Of a stretch of 64,000 nucleotides of DNA, positions 17,141 through 25,179 are shown piece by piece. The DNA lies in contig CAYGTO010000001.1 of the NCBI GenBank assembly GCA_964352815.1, positions 124,001 to 188,000 on the forward strand. The letters run 5' to 3'. The position numbers and the translations under genes are program-made. The notes beneath the pieces are model-generated. The model was not told the DNA's origin and made no database searches. It was given only the letters and a program-made list of their open reading frames with translations. Source of the stretch: CAYGTO01 sp964352815. GTDB taxonomy: Bacteria; Pseudomonadota; Alphaproteobacteria; Rickettsiales; UBA3002. Position 1 is the first letter of the stretch. The number at the start of each line of letters is the position of its first letter.

Positions 17141-18262
17141 TTAAAGCCCGAGCTGATTTCGCTTATTCGGACGTGGCGGCTCTTTTTGTGTCACTTGGGT
17201 TTCCTGGATGTCTTGGCGGTTATGAAGTCCGCGCTTGGATTGCTCCACCGTCTGCTTCACCATCCGGCTTTGTACTTTCTGGTTCATAATCTGTTTCATC
17301 GTGTCTTTCACCCCAACTTCCACTGGTGCAGCGCCTAGTGTGGTCGCCATCGCATTGCGCATTTGTTCGATTTGCTGCGGCGAGAGCAATTGATCCATCG
17401 CGCCCTGTTTTGGTGCTTGTTGAGCCTCTTTCCCTTGGTGTGCAGACATTTTTTGATTGAGCTGGTTACGCTGGGTGGCGCGTTGTGCTTGCAGGTTGCG
17501 CACGACTGCTAGGCGCGCTTGTTTCCGCGCGGCGAGCTGTTTGCTATAATCATCGTTGAAGTTGGCTGACTGAAGGCGGACATCTTTTTTCTTCTGACTA
17601 CTATGCGCCCCGATCGCCATATGATCGGCTTTACCTCGAGCACTCTGGCCAAAAGTATCACGTGTGCCCATCGCTTCTATACGCGCTTGTGCCTTCTGAA
17701 TTCCCATTTCCATTTTGTTGATCAGATCGCTGAAGGTTTTTCCTGTCTCTTGCTTGGCTTCTTCGCTAAACGCATCCATATGCGTCTGCAGCCGCTCCAT
17801 TTCTGCCTGGTTACTTTTGCTTGCCGCATTGTCATGAGCGCCGCGTACCATCTGATAGGAAAGCGCGTTTGAAGCGACAATGGCGCCGCGCACATGCGCA
17901 TCATGGACAAAATCGCCATCCATTGCCCGCGCCATCGATATGAAGTGATCAAAAATATCGAGCGCATCATGCAAGCCGCGGATCAGCTGATCAAGCGGCG
18001 TGGGCAGGCCGAACAGGCCATGCGCTAGATCGACATCGCCAATCTGCACGCGGAGTTTTTCTAAGATTTCACGAGCAATCTCGACTGAGCGCTCTTTTTC
18101 TTTTACATCGAGGGATTCAACCGACTCATATTCTTGGGCCGCATGCGCAATTAATTCTGCGGTGTGGTCGATTTCAGAGGATTGAGCAAAATCACGCGAT
18201 TGCCAATTATGTGCGTCGTCATTGGCATCGTCTTCCTTATCGAGCGTGATCCATTCATCCAT
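17141..18262 (-). CDS. hypothetical protein, 373 aa, possible secreted effector
   Basis: Not recognised. A soluble protein with an acidic N-terminus (MDEWITLDKEDDANDD), mostly helical, Gln/Lys-rich and likely coiled-coil from about 140 to 330, and a basic C-terminus ending PPRPNKRNQLGL. It has no membrane segment or signal peptide. It starts 11 bp after the DUF2610 gene and so shares its PhoB-box-like promoter. The hydrophilic basic C-terminus, nearness to the virB operon and lineage-restricted look suggest a type IV substrate, but this is inference only. Confidence 0.65.
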   Translation of the reverse strand: MDEWITLDKEDDANDDAHNWQSRDFAQSSEIDHTAELIAHAAQEYESVESLDVKEKERSVEIAREILEKLRVQIGDVDLAHGLFGLPTPLDQLIRGLHDALDIFDHFISMARAMDGDFVHDAHVRGAIVASNALSYQMVRGAHDNAASKSNQAEMERLQTHMDAFSEEAKQETGKTFSDLINKMEMGIQKAQARIEAMGTRDTFGQSARGKADHMAIGAHSSQKKKDVRLQSANFNDDYSKQLAARKQARLAVVRNLQAQRATQRNQLNQKMSAHQGKEAQQAPKQGAMDQLLSPQQIEQMRNAMATTLGAAPVEVGVKDTMKQIMNQKVQSRMVKQTVEQSKRGLHNRQDIQETQVTQKEPPRPNKRNQLGL

Positions 18263-18273
18263 AGGGTTCCAAA

Positions 18274-18552
18274 TTATCCTTTAGGCGCGTCGCCGCCACC
18301 TTCCTTGTCTTTCTGCGCAGTTCCAAGCGCATAGACACATAAATCTTCAAACGAAACATTGTTTTCCTGACTGATTTTGAAGAGTTTCTCGAAACTATCC
18401 ATCACATCTTGCGGAATGGTGCCGCCGCGCTCGCTTGAGAGCCACCAGGCTTGAAACTGAAGCGGATGTTTTTTCGGATTCGGCTCACCAATATACACGT
18501 GGAACGGGTGCTTTTGCCCGCCAAAATCACATGGAATAGTAAAACGTTTCAT
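18274..18552 (-). CDS. DUF2610 domain protein
   Basis: Small 92-aa protein matching the DUF2610 family, known mainly from Rickettsiales and related alphaproteobacteria; function unknown. Diagnostic stretches are MKRFTIPCDFGGQKHPF, YIGEPNPKKHPL, ERGGTIPQDVMDSF and NNVSFEDLCVYAL. Its C-terminus is Lys/Gly-rich. AGAGGAG lies upstream of the ATG, and a PhoB-box-like site with a -10 exactly 10 bp downstream lies 40 bp before it. It is first gene of a probable pair with the 373-aa unknown. Confidence 0.82.
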   Translation of the reverse strand: MKRFTIPCDFGGQKHPFHVYIGEPNPKKHPLQFQAWWLSSERGGTIPQDVMDSFEKLFKISQENNVSFEDLCVYALGTAQKDKEGGGDAPKG

Positions 18553-18575
18553 GAGCGACTTCTCCTCTATATTTC

Positions 18576-18609
18576 AATATACTACGCATATGTTACAGTT
18601 TTATGACAA
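18576..18609 (-). promoter_or_regulatory. PhoB-box-like promoter of the DUF2610 gene
   Basis: On the minus strand: TTGTCAT AAAA CTGTAAC (18609-18592), 10 bp, then TATATT (18581-18576) as -10. The geometry is that of a classical Pho-regulated promoter, in which the box replaces the -35. The transcript would start near 18570 and keep the AGAGGAG ribosome site. It is one of six similar sites in this window. Confidence 0.62.
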
Positions 18610-18673
18610 TGGGCGCAGTATTTTTATTCAGTATAGCAGATTTTGCGCTCAAAATCCAGCCCAACCCACTGAA

Positions 18674-19015
18674 TTATATAGAAACAGGCTGTTCTTGGGC
18701 AGAGTTTGAGAAGGTTGACGCGATTTTACGCGTCGGGGCAAAATTGCCAGCATAGTTTTTGGGCTCAACGATCCGCTGCTTCGGTTCCTTCACCGAATAA
18801 TCGAGCCCATGTTGCTCCGCATAGCGAATGGCTTCTTCCTGCGTATCAAAGGACATGCGCACCTGGCGCAGCGTGTCTGGTGAGCTGACCCAGCCCATCA
18901 GTGGCTCCACCGCCAACGGTTTTTCTGGCGTATAGCGCAGCACCCACTGTTTGGTTTTTGCGCGGCCCGACTGCATCGCAGTTTTGGTCGGCTGATAAAT
19001 TTCTGCTTTGGTCAT
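18674..19015 (-). CDS. NDUFS4-like NADH:ubiquinone oxidoreductase accessory subunit
   Basis: ETC complex I conserved-region protein, the bacterial relative of mitochondrial NDUFS4 (18 kDa), found in alphaproteobacteria as a peripheral subunit of complex I on the cytoplasmic side. Seen: 113 aa, IYQPTKTAMQSGRAKTKQWV, GWVSSPDTLRQVRMSFDTQE, EAIRYAEQHGLDY and a C-terminal NYAGNFAPTRK. The start at 19015 lacks a strong ribosome site. It is downstream of topA on the same strand, separated by 34 bp. Confidence 0.92.
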   Translation of the reverse strand: MTKAEIYQPTKTAMQSGRAKTKQWVLRYTPEKPLAVEPLMGWVSSPDTLRQVRMSFDTQEEAIRYAEQHGLDYSVKEPKQRIVEPKNYAGNFAPTRKIASTFSNSAQEQPVSI

Positions 19016-19049
19016 AATGCGGTTATACCCAAATTCAAGCGTGCTGTCA

Positions 19050-21623
19050 CTAGCTCGCTTTCTTTTTTGCCGTCGTTTTTTTCTTAGCCGGTGCTTTCTT
19101 TTTCTTCGTCGTGCCAGCGGCTTGCTTTTTCGCGATGAAATCGAGCGCGTCTTCCATCGTCAGCTCTTCAATGGCGGCGTCTTTCGGAATAGTCGCGTTG
19201 ATCTTTTTGTATTTAATATAAGGCCCGTAGCGCCCGGAATAGACTGCGATTTCTTCCTTATCTTCCGGATGCTCCCCGATAACACGAATCGGCTCATTAC
19301 CTTTCTTTTTCGCATTTTCAGCAATCAGCGTCACGGCGCGGTTCATGCCCACCGTCATCACATCATCGTCCGGCGTGAGCGAGGTATAGACTTTTTTGTG
19401 CAAGAGATACGGTCCGTAGCGCCCGATACCCGCCATGATCGGCTCGCCGGTTTCCGGATGGCTCCCCACTTCGCGCGGCAGGTTCAGCAGGCCCGAGGCC
19501 AGCTCTAGGGTGACATCTTCCGGCTTTTGACCTTTTGGCAGCCCAGCACGTTTGGCTTCCTTGCCATCGCCCATTTGCAAATACACACCATACGGGCCTT
19601 TCTTCATCACCACATCGAGGCCTGAATCGGGGTGTGCGCCGAGAATACGCGGAAAGTCGAAGGCCTGGCCATCGGCGGTGGTAGCTTCGTCCGGCTCATC
19701 GCCCACAAGCTGTTTGGTGTGGCTACAATCCGGATAATTCGAACAGCCGAGAAATGCACCATAGCGGCCGGTTTTGAGCGACAAACGACCGGTGCCGCAG
19801 GTCGGGCACACACGCGCTTTGGCAACCGCTTCAGGGTCGGTGCCGAAAGTGAACGGCTCGAGCATTTCATCGAGCGTCTCCAGCACATCCGTGATGGTGA
19901 GGTTTTTGCTTTCGTCGATTTTAGCGATGAAGGCGCTCCAAAAATCGCGTAATACATCCTTCCAGAGCTGCTTACCATCGGCGACTTCATCGAGCGATTC
20001 TTCCATCTGCGCGGTGAAATCATATTCGACATAGCGCGGGAAGAAGCTGACGAGAAACGCGCTCACTAAGCGGCCGAGCGAGGTGGCCATGAAGCGTTTT
20101 TTCTCAAGCGTTGCATATTTCCGGTCGATGAGCACGGCGATGATGCTGGCATAGGTCGAGGGCCGGCCGATACCGAGCTCTTCAAGGCGTTTGACCAGGC
20201 TGGCTTCGGTGAAGCGCGGCGGTGGCTGGGTGAAATGTTGCTCGGGCGAGATTTTGGTCGCATCAGCATTTTCGCCGACGGTCAATTCCGGTAAGCGCTG
20301 GCTGTTCTCATCTTCCTCATCTTCATCTTTCCCAACTTGATAAAGAGCGAGGAAGCCATCGAATTTCAGGACAGAACCGGTCGCGCGCAGGGTGGCTTTG
20401 ACGCCTTGCGCTTCTAGTTCAACGGCAACCTGGTCATAGACGGCGGGCATCATCTGACAGGCGACGGTGCGCTTCCAGATCAGCGTGTAAAGTTTGAGCA
20501 TGTCGCCTTCGATGCGCTTAGCAAGGCTTTCCGGCGTGCGGTGCACCGAGGTGGGGCGAATCGCTTCGTGGGCTTCCTGCGCATTTTTCGCTTTTGATTT
20601 ATACATGCGCGGGCTGTCCGGCAGGTAGTTCTCGCCATGTTTCTTGCCAATAAAGTCGCGCGCTTCCATCACCGCTTCGGTCGACAAATCGACGCCATCG
20701 GTACGCATATAGGTGATAAGGCCGGTGGTTTCGCCGCCAATATCGATCCCCTCATAGAGTTTCTGCGCGAGTTGCATGGTTTTTTTCGTGCCGAAACCCA
20801 GCTTGCGCGAGGCATCCATTTGTAGGGTCGAGGTGGTGAAGGGCGGGTAAGGATTGCGGCGCACCTGCTTGGGCGTGACGGTGCTGATCTGATAGTGCTT
20901 TGATTCGAGTACGGCGGTGATTGCGGTGGCTTGCTTCTCGTTGTTGATCGCGAATTTATCGAGCTTTTCGCCATCATAATGCGTCAAGCGGGCAGAGAAT
21001 TGATCGCCTTTTTCGGTTTTCAAATCGGCAGTGATGTCCCAATATTCTCGCGGAACGAACTGTTCAATCTCTTGATCACGCTCACAAATCAGCCGTAGCG
21101 CGACCGATTGCACGCGGCCCGCTGAACGGCTACCGGGCAGCTTGCGCCACAGAATCGGCGAAAGGTTGAAGCCGACGAGATAGTCAAGCGCGCGGCGCGC
21201 TTGCTGCGCATTGACGAGATCCATATCGATATCGCGCGGATGTTCGATCGCGTTTTGCACCGCTTTTTTCGTGATTTCATGAAACACGATGCGCTGGACC
21301 GTCATGTCCTTTTTGAGCGCTTTATTTTCTTTGAGCGCTTCGAGCAAATGCCACGAAATCGCTTCTCCTTCCCTGTCGGGGTCAGTCGCGAGATAAAGCG
21401 TGTCCGCACCTTTCATGGCTGCTTTGATGGCATTAATGTGCTTTTTTGAATCGCCATCCACCTCATAGGTCATATCGAAATCTTCATCGGGGCGCACCGA
21501 GCCATCTTTCGATGGCAAATCACGCACATGGCCGAAAGAGGCGAGAACGGTGTAGTCATTCCCTAAATATTTATTGATGGTTTTCGCTTTGGCGGGCGAC
21601 TCGACGACGACAACGTGATTCAT
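19050..21623 (-). CDS. topA: DNA topoisomerase I
   Basis: Type IA topoisomerase that relaxes negative supercoils through a transient tyrosine-DNA link. Seen: N-terminal TOPRIM domain (VVVESPAKAKTINKYLG, later ATDPDREGEAISWH), catalytic Tyr at about residue 305 in LITYMRTDG, a C-terminal zinc finger CPTCGTGRLSLKTGR...CSNYPDC, further GRYGPY repeats, and a Lys/Ala-rich tail. 857 aa is normal. The start overlaps the dprA stop by four bases (ATGA), which indicates coupling. Confidence 0.97.
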   Translation of the reverse strand: MNHVVVVESPAKAKTINKYLGNDYTVLASFGHVRDLPSKDGSVRPDEDFDMTYEVDGDSKKHINAIKAAMKGADTLYLATDPDREGEAISWHLLEALKENKALKKDMTVQRIVFHEITKKAVQNAIEHPRDIDMDLVNAQQARRALDYLVGFNLSPILWRKLPGSRSAGRVQSVALRLICERDQEIEQFVPREYWDITADLKTEKGDQFSARLTHYDGEKLDKFAINNEKQATAITAVLESKHYQISTVTPKQVRRNPYPPFTTSTLQMDASRKLGFGTKKTMQLAQKLYEGIDIGGETTGLITYMRTDGVDLSTEAVMEARDFIGKKHGENYLPDSPRMYKSKAKNAQEAHEAIRPTSVHRTPESLAKRIEGDMLKLYTLIWKRTVACQMMPAVYDQVAVELEAQGVKATLRATGSVLKFDGFLALYQVGKDEDEEDENSQRLPELTVGENADATKISPEQHFTQPPPRFTEASLVKRLEELGIGRPSTYASIIAVLIDRKYATLEKKRFMATSLGRLVSAFLVSFFPRYVEYDFTAQMEESLDEVADGKQLWKDVLRDFWSAFIAKIDESKNLTITDVLETLDEMLEPFTFGTDPEAVAKARVCPTCGTGRLSLKTGRYGAFLGCSNYPDCSHTKQLVGDEPDEATTADGQAFDFPRILGAHPDSGLDVVMKKGPYGVYLQMGDGKEAKRAGLPKGQKPEDVTLELASGLLNLPREVGSHPETGEPIMAGIGRYGPYLLHKKVYTSLTPDDDVMTVGMNRAVTLIAENAKKKGNEPIRVIGEHPEDKEEIAVYSGRYGPYIKYKKINATIPKDAAIEELTMEDALDFIAKKQAAGTTKKKKAPAKKKTTAKKKAS

Positions 21624-22789
21624 GCGGCGCTATGCTCCATTATTTTGCTGATGCGGCCGCCAGCATGGCGCTCAATGGCTCCGGAGAGTTCGAGCTGCAG
21701 CAAGGCCACCTGCATCTGATGCGGCATGATATGGCATTGTGCGGCGAGTTCGTCAAGGTGGATCGGTGAGGGAGAGAGTTTCTCAAGGATCAGCGATTGC
21801 GCCGATTCCGTGTCGAGCGCTGGCGTGGCGGCGGTTTCCTCATATTCATAATGCCTATACTCGGGCGCGAGCGGCTCACTCATGGCAAAGGGGCGCGGGG
21901 TGGCGAGCGCTTCGATGACATCGTCAGCAGAGGTGATGACGCCAGCGCCTTGCTTGATCAGATCATTCGTGCCTTCGCAGCGCGGGTCGAGCGGTGAACC
22001 GGGGACGGCCAGCACATCGCGGCCATATTCCAGCGCCATGCGTGCGGTGATCAGCGTTCCCGAGCGGCGGGCCGCTTCAATCACGACGACAGCTTTACAC
22101 ATGCCGGCAATAATGCGGTTGCGGGCCGGGAAGTGCCGCGCTTGCGGCGAGGTGTTGAACGGCACTTCGGTGATGACTGCGCCTTGGGCGAAGAGCTGCT
22201 GATATAAGGAAGCGTGCTCGGGCGGATAGACAGTGTTAATGCCGCCAGCAATGACGCCGACCGTGCCGCTCTCGAGCGCACCGGAATGGGCATAGCCATC
22301 AACGCCGCGGGCCAGTCCAGAGACAATGGTGTAGCCTTGTTCGCCAAGATCATGCGCAATTTTGCGTGCGAACTGACAGCCATTACCCGACGCATTGCGC
22401 GCGCCGACAATACCGATACAAGGCTTTTGCCAGACGTCGGACGAGCCGTTGAGCATCAGGAGCGGCGGGGCATCATCCACTGCGAGAAGTGCCTCGGGAT
22501 AAGCATCCGCGCCGTAGGGGATGACGGTGATGTCATGGTCATGAAGCGCGAGGAGCTCCTCTTCGGCCTTGGCGCGGGCACAGAGTTTGGGTGCGCGGCT
22601 GCCGCCCTTTTTCGCAAGATCAGGCAGAGCGCGTAGGGCTTTCTCGACGCTGCCATAATATTCGAGCAGGTTGAAAAAGGTGATCGGTCCCACATTTTCT
22701 GAACGGATGAGCTGAAGAATGCTCGCTAGATCGGTATCAGCAAGGGAAGGGTAACGCATGGGACGCGCGGATATGGAGCCGCTATTCAT
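21620..22789 (-). CDS. dprA: DNA-processing protein DprA
   Basis: DprA loads RecA on incoming single-stranded DNA during natural transformation. Seen: N-terminal helical region, then a Rossmann-like core with GIVGARNASGNG, YTIVSGLARGVDGYAH, GGINTVYPPEH and RNRIIAGMCKAVVVIEA, and a C-terminal winged-helix-like DprA_WH part. The start may be 22789 or 22759 (MRYPSLADTDL); neither has a clear ribosome site. It lies between plsY and topA, the common alphaproteobacterial order. Confidence 0.95.
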   Translation of the reverse strand: MNSGSISARPMRYPSLADTDLASILQLIRSENVGPITFFNLLEYYGSVEKALRALPDLAKKGGSRAPKLCARAKAEEELLALHDHDITVIPYGADAYPEALLAVDDAPPLLMLNGSSDVWQKPCIGIVGARNASGNGCQFARKIAHDLGEQGYTIVSGLARGVDGYAHSGALESGTVGVIAGGINTVYPPEHASLYQQLFAQGAVITEVPFNTSPQARHFPARNRIIAGMCKAVVVIEAARRSGTLITARMALEYGRDVLAVPGSPLDPRCEGTNDLIKQGAGVITSADDVIEALATPRPFAMSEPLAPEYRHYEYEETAATPALDTESAQSLILEKLSPSPIHLDELAAQCHIMPHQMQVALLQLELSGAIERHAGGRISKIMEHSAA

Positions 22790-22836
22790 GGCTGCCAGTT
22801 ATGCATGGGATGAAAAGGAGCGCAATGAAATTATGA

Positions 22837-23580
22837 TCAACGCTTTTTGACCTTGGGTTTTTTAGGCTCTTTGGTCGGCGCCTTGCTCACCTCGACGCGA
22901 AAACCCAGCTCAAATACGGGTTCGGTGCCTTCCATCATGCGCATGATATTGTCGCGGTGGCGGCCCGTAGCGATGATTGCGATCGCAAAAGACACAATAA
23001 TGAGCGTAATGGCGAAGTAATCATTCAGCGGGTCTTCGATAAGGAAGATAAAGAGCGGTGCCCAGATCGAGGCAAGGCCGGCTGCGGCGGAAATGCGCGT
23101 GAGGAAGAAAATGGCGAGCCAGGCCAGCGGGCCAATCACGGCGAGCCAGAAGAAATAGTCGAAAATATACATCATCCCAAAGCTCCAGCCGATATAGAAC
23201 CCCATAATGGTCGCAATGCCTTTACCCCCAAAGAAAAGCAGCCAGGGAGAATAGATATGGCCTAGAACAAGAAAAAGCCCGATGATCGGGGTGCTAACGG
23301 CGAAGGTGTAGATACCGAACGGGTTCACTTCAGGCGCGTCATAGACATATACGATGAACAGAAACACAGGAAGCCCGCCCTTTGCCATGTCGAGAAGGAG
23401 GGTGAGTAGGGCGAGTTTTTTCCCGCCAACGCGCAACATGTTGGTCGCACCAATATTCCCCGAGCCTTTGTCGCGCAAATCACCCAGCTGAAAGAGTTTT
23501 GAGAGAATCACACCTGAAGGGATGCTGCCGATGAGGTACGCAGCGATACAGCCAATAAAGGTGAGGGTAAGTAGATCCAT
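22837..23580 (-). CDS. plsY: Glycerol-3-phosphate acyltransferase PlsY
   Basis: Inner-membrane enzyme that transfers acyl groups from acyl-phosphate to glycerol 3-phosphate, the first step of phospholipid synthesis. Seen: the three catalytic motifs GSIPSGVILSKL, DKGSGNIGATNMLRVGG and GHIYSPWLLFFGGKGIA, with about seven membrane segments. At 247 aa it is longer than the usual ~200 because of a cytosolic Lys/Pro-rich tail ending KEPKKPKVKKR. The ATG overlaps the stop of the GIY-YIG gene (TAATG); its ribosome site GGAAG sits inside the end of that gene. Confidence 0.96.
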   Translation of the reverse strand: MDLLTLTFIGCIAAYLIGSIPSGVILSKLFQLGDLRDKGSGNIGATNMLRVGGKKLALLTLLLDMAKGGLPVFLFIVYVYDAPEVNPFGIYTFAVSTPIIGLFLVLGHIYSPWLLFFGGKGIATIMGFYIGWSFGMMYIFDYFFWLAVIGPLAWLAIFFLTRISAAAGLASIWAPLFIFLIEDPLNDYFAITLIIVSFAIAIIATGRHRDNIMRMMEGTEPVFELGFRVEVSKAPTKEPKKPKVKKR

Positions 23581-23921
23581 TACACTTCCACTATGTCATC
23601 CTGGTGCTCGACACCAGGATCTGTTGGCATTTGTCCCGTGATTTCGGGGTATAAGTCGTTCCATTCGGGATTGAGGCCTTCAATCAACTCAATTTTCCAC
23701 TGGCGAGACCAGAATTTGATATTTTTCTCACGTTGGATAGCTGCGGTGATCGTGTCGTGCGTTTCAAAATAGACGAGTCTCATGAGATGATATTTTTTGG
23801 TGAAACCTTCCGCGAGTTTGTGTTTATGTTCGTAGGTGCGTCGTATTAAATCGCTCGTCACACCCACATACAAAACCCCCTTGGCCTTGTTGGTGATAAT
23901 GTAAATATATCCTTGTTTCAT
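23580..23921 (-). CDS. GIY-YIG superfamily endonuclease, 113 aa
   Basis: Single-domain GIY-YIG nuclease. Seen: GYIYIITNKAKGVLYVGVTSDL, with the two-strand GIY...YVG core, then catalytic Arg in DLIRRTYEHK and Glu in QREKNIKFWSRQWK. The ATG at 23921 with GAGATGAG upstream is chosen; a longer frame to 23993 would read through the upstream hairpin repeat. The last 13 codons are written by the other hairpin copy. Genes of this kind are abundant in alphaproteobacteria and often named as UvrC-like; their role is unknown. It is placed between ruvX and plsY. Confidence 0.85.
   Translation of the reverse strand: MKQGYIYIITNKAKGVLYVGVTSDLIRRTYEHKHKLAEGFTKKYHLMRLVYFETHDTITAAIQREKNIKFWSRQWKIELIEGLNPEWNDLYPEITGQMPTDPGVEHQDDIVEV
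23594..23623. repeat. hairpin repeat at the 3' end of the GIY-YIG gene
   Basis: Plus strand TGTCATCCTGGTGCTCGACA followed by CCAGGATCTG; it folds as ATCCTGGTG-TCGAG-CACCAGGAT (read on the minus strand). It lies within the last codons of the nuclease gene and 14 bases before the plsY ATG. It is the inverse partner of 23979-24007. Confidence 0.75.
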
Positions 23922-23978
23922 CTCATCTCTTTTCCAATCATTGATGCGACTGATATCAGAATCTAGTTCTATCTTTTG

Positions 23979-24007
23979 AGATACTGGCGTCAAGCGCCAG
24001 TATGACG
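23979..24007. repeat. hairpin repeat upstream of the GIY-YIG gene
   Basis: AGATACTGGCGTCAAGCGCC followed by AGTATGACG, stem ATACTGGCG with CGCCAGTAT, loop TCAAG. Compared with the reverse complement of 23594-23623, differences in the stem fall in pairs (C-G to A-T, T-A to C-G), so pairing is kept. It lies between the ruvX stop and the nuclease ribosome site. Confidence 0.75.
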
Positions 24008-24035
24008 GAAGTGGTGCATGGGTGATGACACGCGC

Positions 24036-24518
24036 TTAAGCGTCTGTGTGACCGGTTCCTAGGTAATCAAGAAAGCCCTGCAAAATATACGCAGCGGCGA
24101 GCTTATCGACCAGTTCAGCGCGGCGTGCACGTGACATGTCGGCTTCATCGGTCATCATCCGCTGAACCACGGCGGTGGAGAGCCGCTCATCCCATAGAAA
24201 CACCGGAAGATCGAGATGTGGCTCAAGGTTTTTCACAAATTGCCGCGTCGATTGACAGCGCGGGCCTTCGCTTCCGTCCATATTAAGCGGTAAGCCAATG
24301 ATGAGTCCGCCAATTTCATGCTCTGCGCAGATGGCTTTGAGTTGCTCGACATCTTTGCTGAATTTGACGCGCTTAATGGTCTCGAGCGGTGTGGCGATGG
24401 TGCGCATCACATCCGACAGGGCAAGCCCAATGGTCTTGCTACCCAGGTCAATGCCAATCAGGCGTGCGTGGGTAGGGAGTTCCGAGCTAAAGTTTTCTTT
24501 CGTTTCGTATAGCGTCAT
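24036..24518 (-). CDS. ruvX: RuvX/YqgF, pre-16S rRNA nuclease
   Basis: RNase H-fold protein involved in 16S rRNA 5' maturation (also called putative Holliday junction resolvase). Seen: LIGIDLGSKTIGLALSD with the catalytic Asp, GLIIGLPLNMDGSEGPR, and VFLWDERLSTAVVQRMM with later acidic residues. The start at 24518 (MTLYETKENF) is chosen because farther upstream the frame enters repeat copy B and loses homology. 160 aa is typical. A convincing ribosome site is missing, perhaps because the repeat lies nine bases upstream. Confidence 0.93.
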   Translation of the reverse strand: MTLYETKENFSSELPTHARLIGIDLGSKTIGLALSDVMRTIATPLETIKRVKFSKDVEQLKAICAEHEIGGLIIGLPLNMDGSEGPRCQSTRQFVKNLEPHLDLPVFLWDERLSTAVVQRMMTDEADMSRARRAELVDKLAAAYILQGFLDYLGTGHTDA

Positions 24519-24526
24519 GATTAATT

Positions 24527-24640
24527 TGTCATTCCCGCGAAAGCGGGAACCTAATACCCGCCTCCACACTTTCTTGCATTCATTGGGTCCCCGCGTTGGC
24601 TTCGCCGGTCTCCACTTCGCTCCGGCTCGCGGCGATGACA
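24527..24640. repeat. TGTCAT-ended intergenic palindromic element, copy B
   Basis: 114 bp between the divergent ruvX and gatC genes, almost the same length as copy A. The ends are TGTCATTCCCGC (with hairpin CCCGC GAAA GCGGG) and GCGGCGATGACA. The 30-bp module at 24599-24628 is the reverse complement of 7740-7769 with one mismatch. In copy A the module is next to the TTCCCGC end and in copy B next to the other end, so these are mosaic relatives, not simple copies. Confidence 0.8.
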
Positions 24641-24712
24641 TAAGAAATACACTTCATCCTTGTCATTCGTCTTTGCCTTTTGTATAGCAATGGCAAATGA
24701 AAGGCTACATTC

Positions 24713-25000
24713 ATGTCGATCGACACCCAAACCGTTGAGAAAGTTGCGAAACTCGCGCGTATTCGTCTGAAAGAGGGCGAAGCGGAGGGCTATGCAACCG
24801 AGCTATCCGCGATTCTGGATTGGGTCGAGACGCTGGGTGAGGTGAATACCGATGACGTGCCGATGCTGACCAGTGTCTCCGATGTCGAGCTGCCCTGGCG
24901 CGCCGATGCGATTGATGATGGCGGCTATGCGAAAGAAGTGCTGAGCAACGCGCCGAAGTCGGAATATGACTGTTTTGCGGTGCCGAAAGTGATTGAGTAA
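24713..25000 (+). CDS. gatC: Asp/Glu-tRNA amidotransferase subunit C
   Basis: Small stabilising subunit of the GatCAB amidotransferase, which converts mischarged Asp-tRNAAsn or Glu-tRNAGln to the amide form. 95 aa, with VEKVAKLARIRLKEGEAEGY, ILDWVETLGEVNTDDVP and a Pro/Asp-rich tail that wraps GatA. AAAGG precedes the ATG. It heads gatC-gatA-gatB, with a 157-bp repeat element before gatA. Confidence 0.96.
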   Translation: MSIDTQTVEKVAKLARIRLKEGEAEGYATELSAILDWVETLGEVNTDDVPMLTSVSDVELPWRADAIDDGGYAKEVLSNAPKSEYDCFAVPKVIE

Positions 25001-25005
25001 TATGC

Positions 25006-25162
25006 TGTCATTGCCACGGTAAGCGAGCAGTAGGCGAGCGCATCCAGGCAATCCATTCCATTGATGTCAGGAGACATCAATGGAAATAAAAATGTCTTCT
25101 GACATTTTTATTCTGGATCCCCGGGATCTTTTGTCTTGCTGACAAAAGCCCCGAGGATGACA
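25006..25162. repeat. TGTCAT-ended element with three internal hairpins, copy C
   Basis: 157 bp between gatC and gatA. The ends are TGTCATTGCC and CCGAGGATGACA. Inside are three adjacent perfect hairpins: CCATTGATGTC-AGGA-GACATCAATGG, AAAAATGTC-TTCT-GACATTTTT and CTTTTGTC-TTGCT-GACAAAAG. In each the loop is closed by TGTC...GACA. It shares GGATCCCCG with copy A. It ends 17 bp before the gatA GTG and must be part of the gat transcript. Confidence 0.82.
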
Positions 25163-25179
25163 AAAACTAGGAAAAGAAT

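Noticed and set aside
24519..24641. N-terminal extension of ruvX by 41 codons
   Set aside because: The extra codons are all or nearly all repeat copy B read through; RuvX homology begins after the ATG at 24518.
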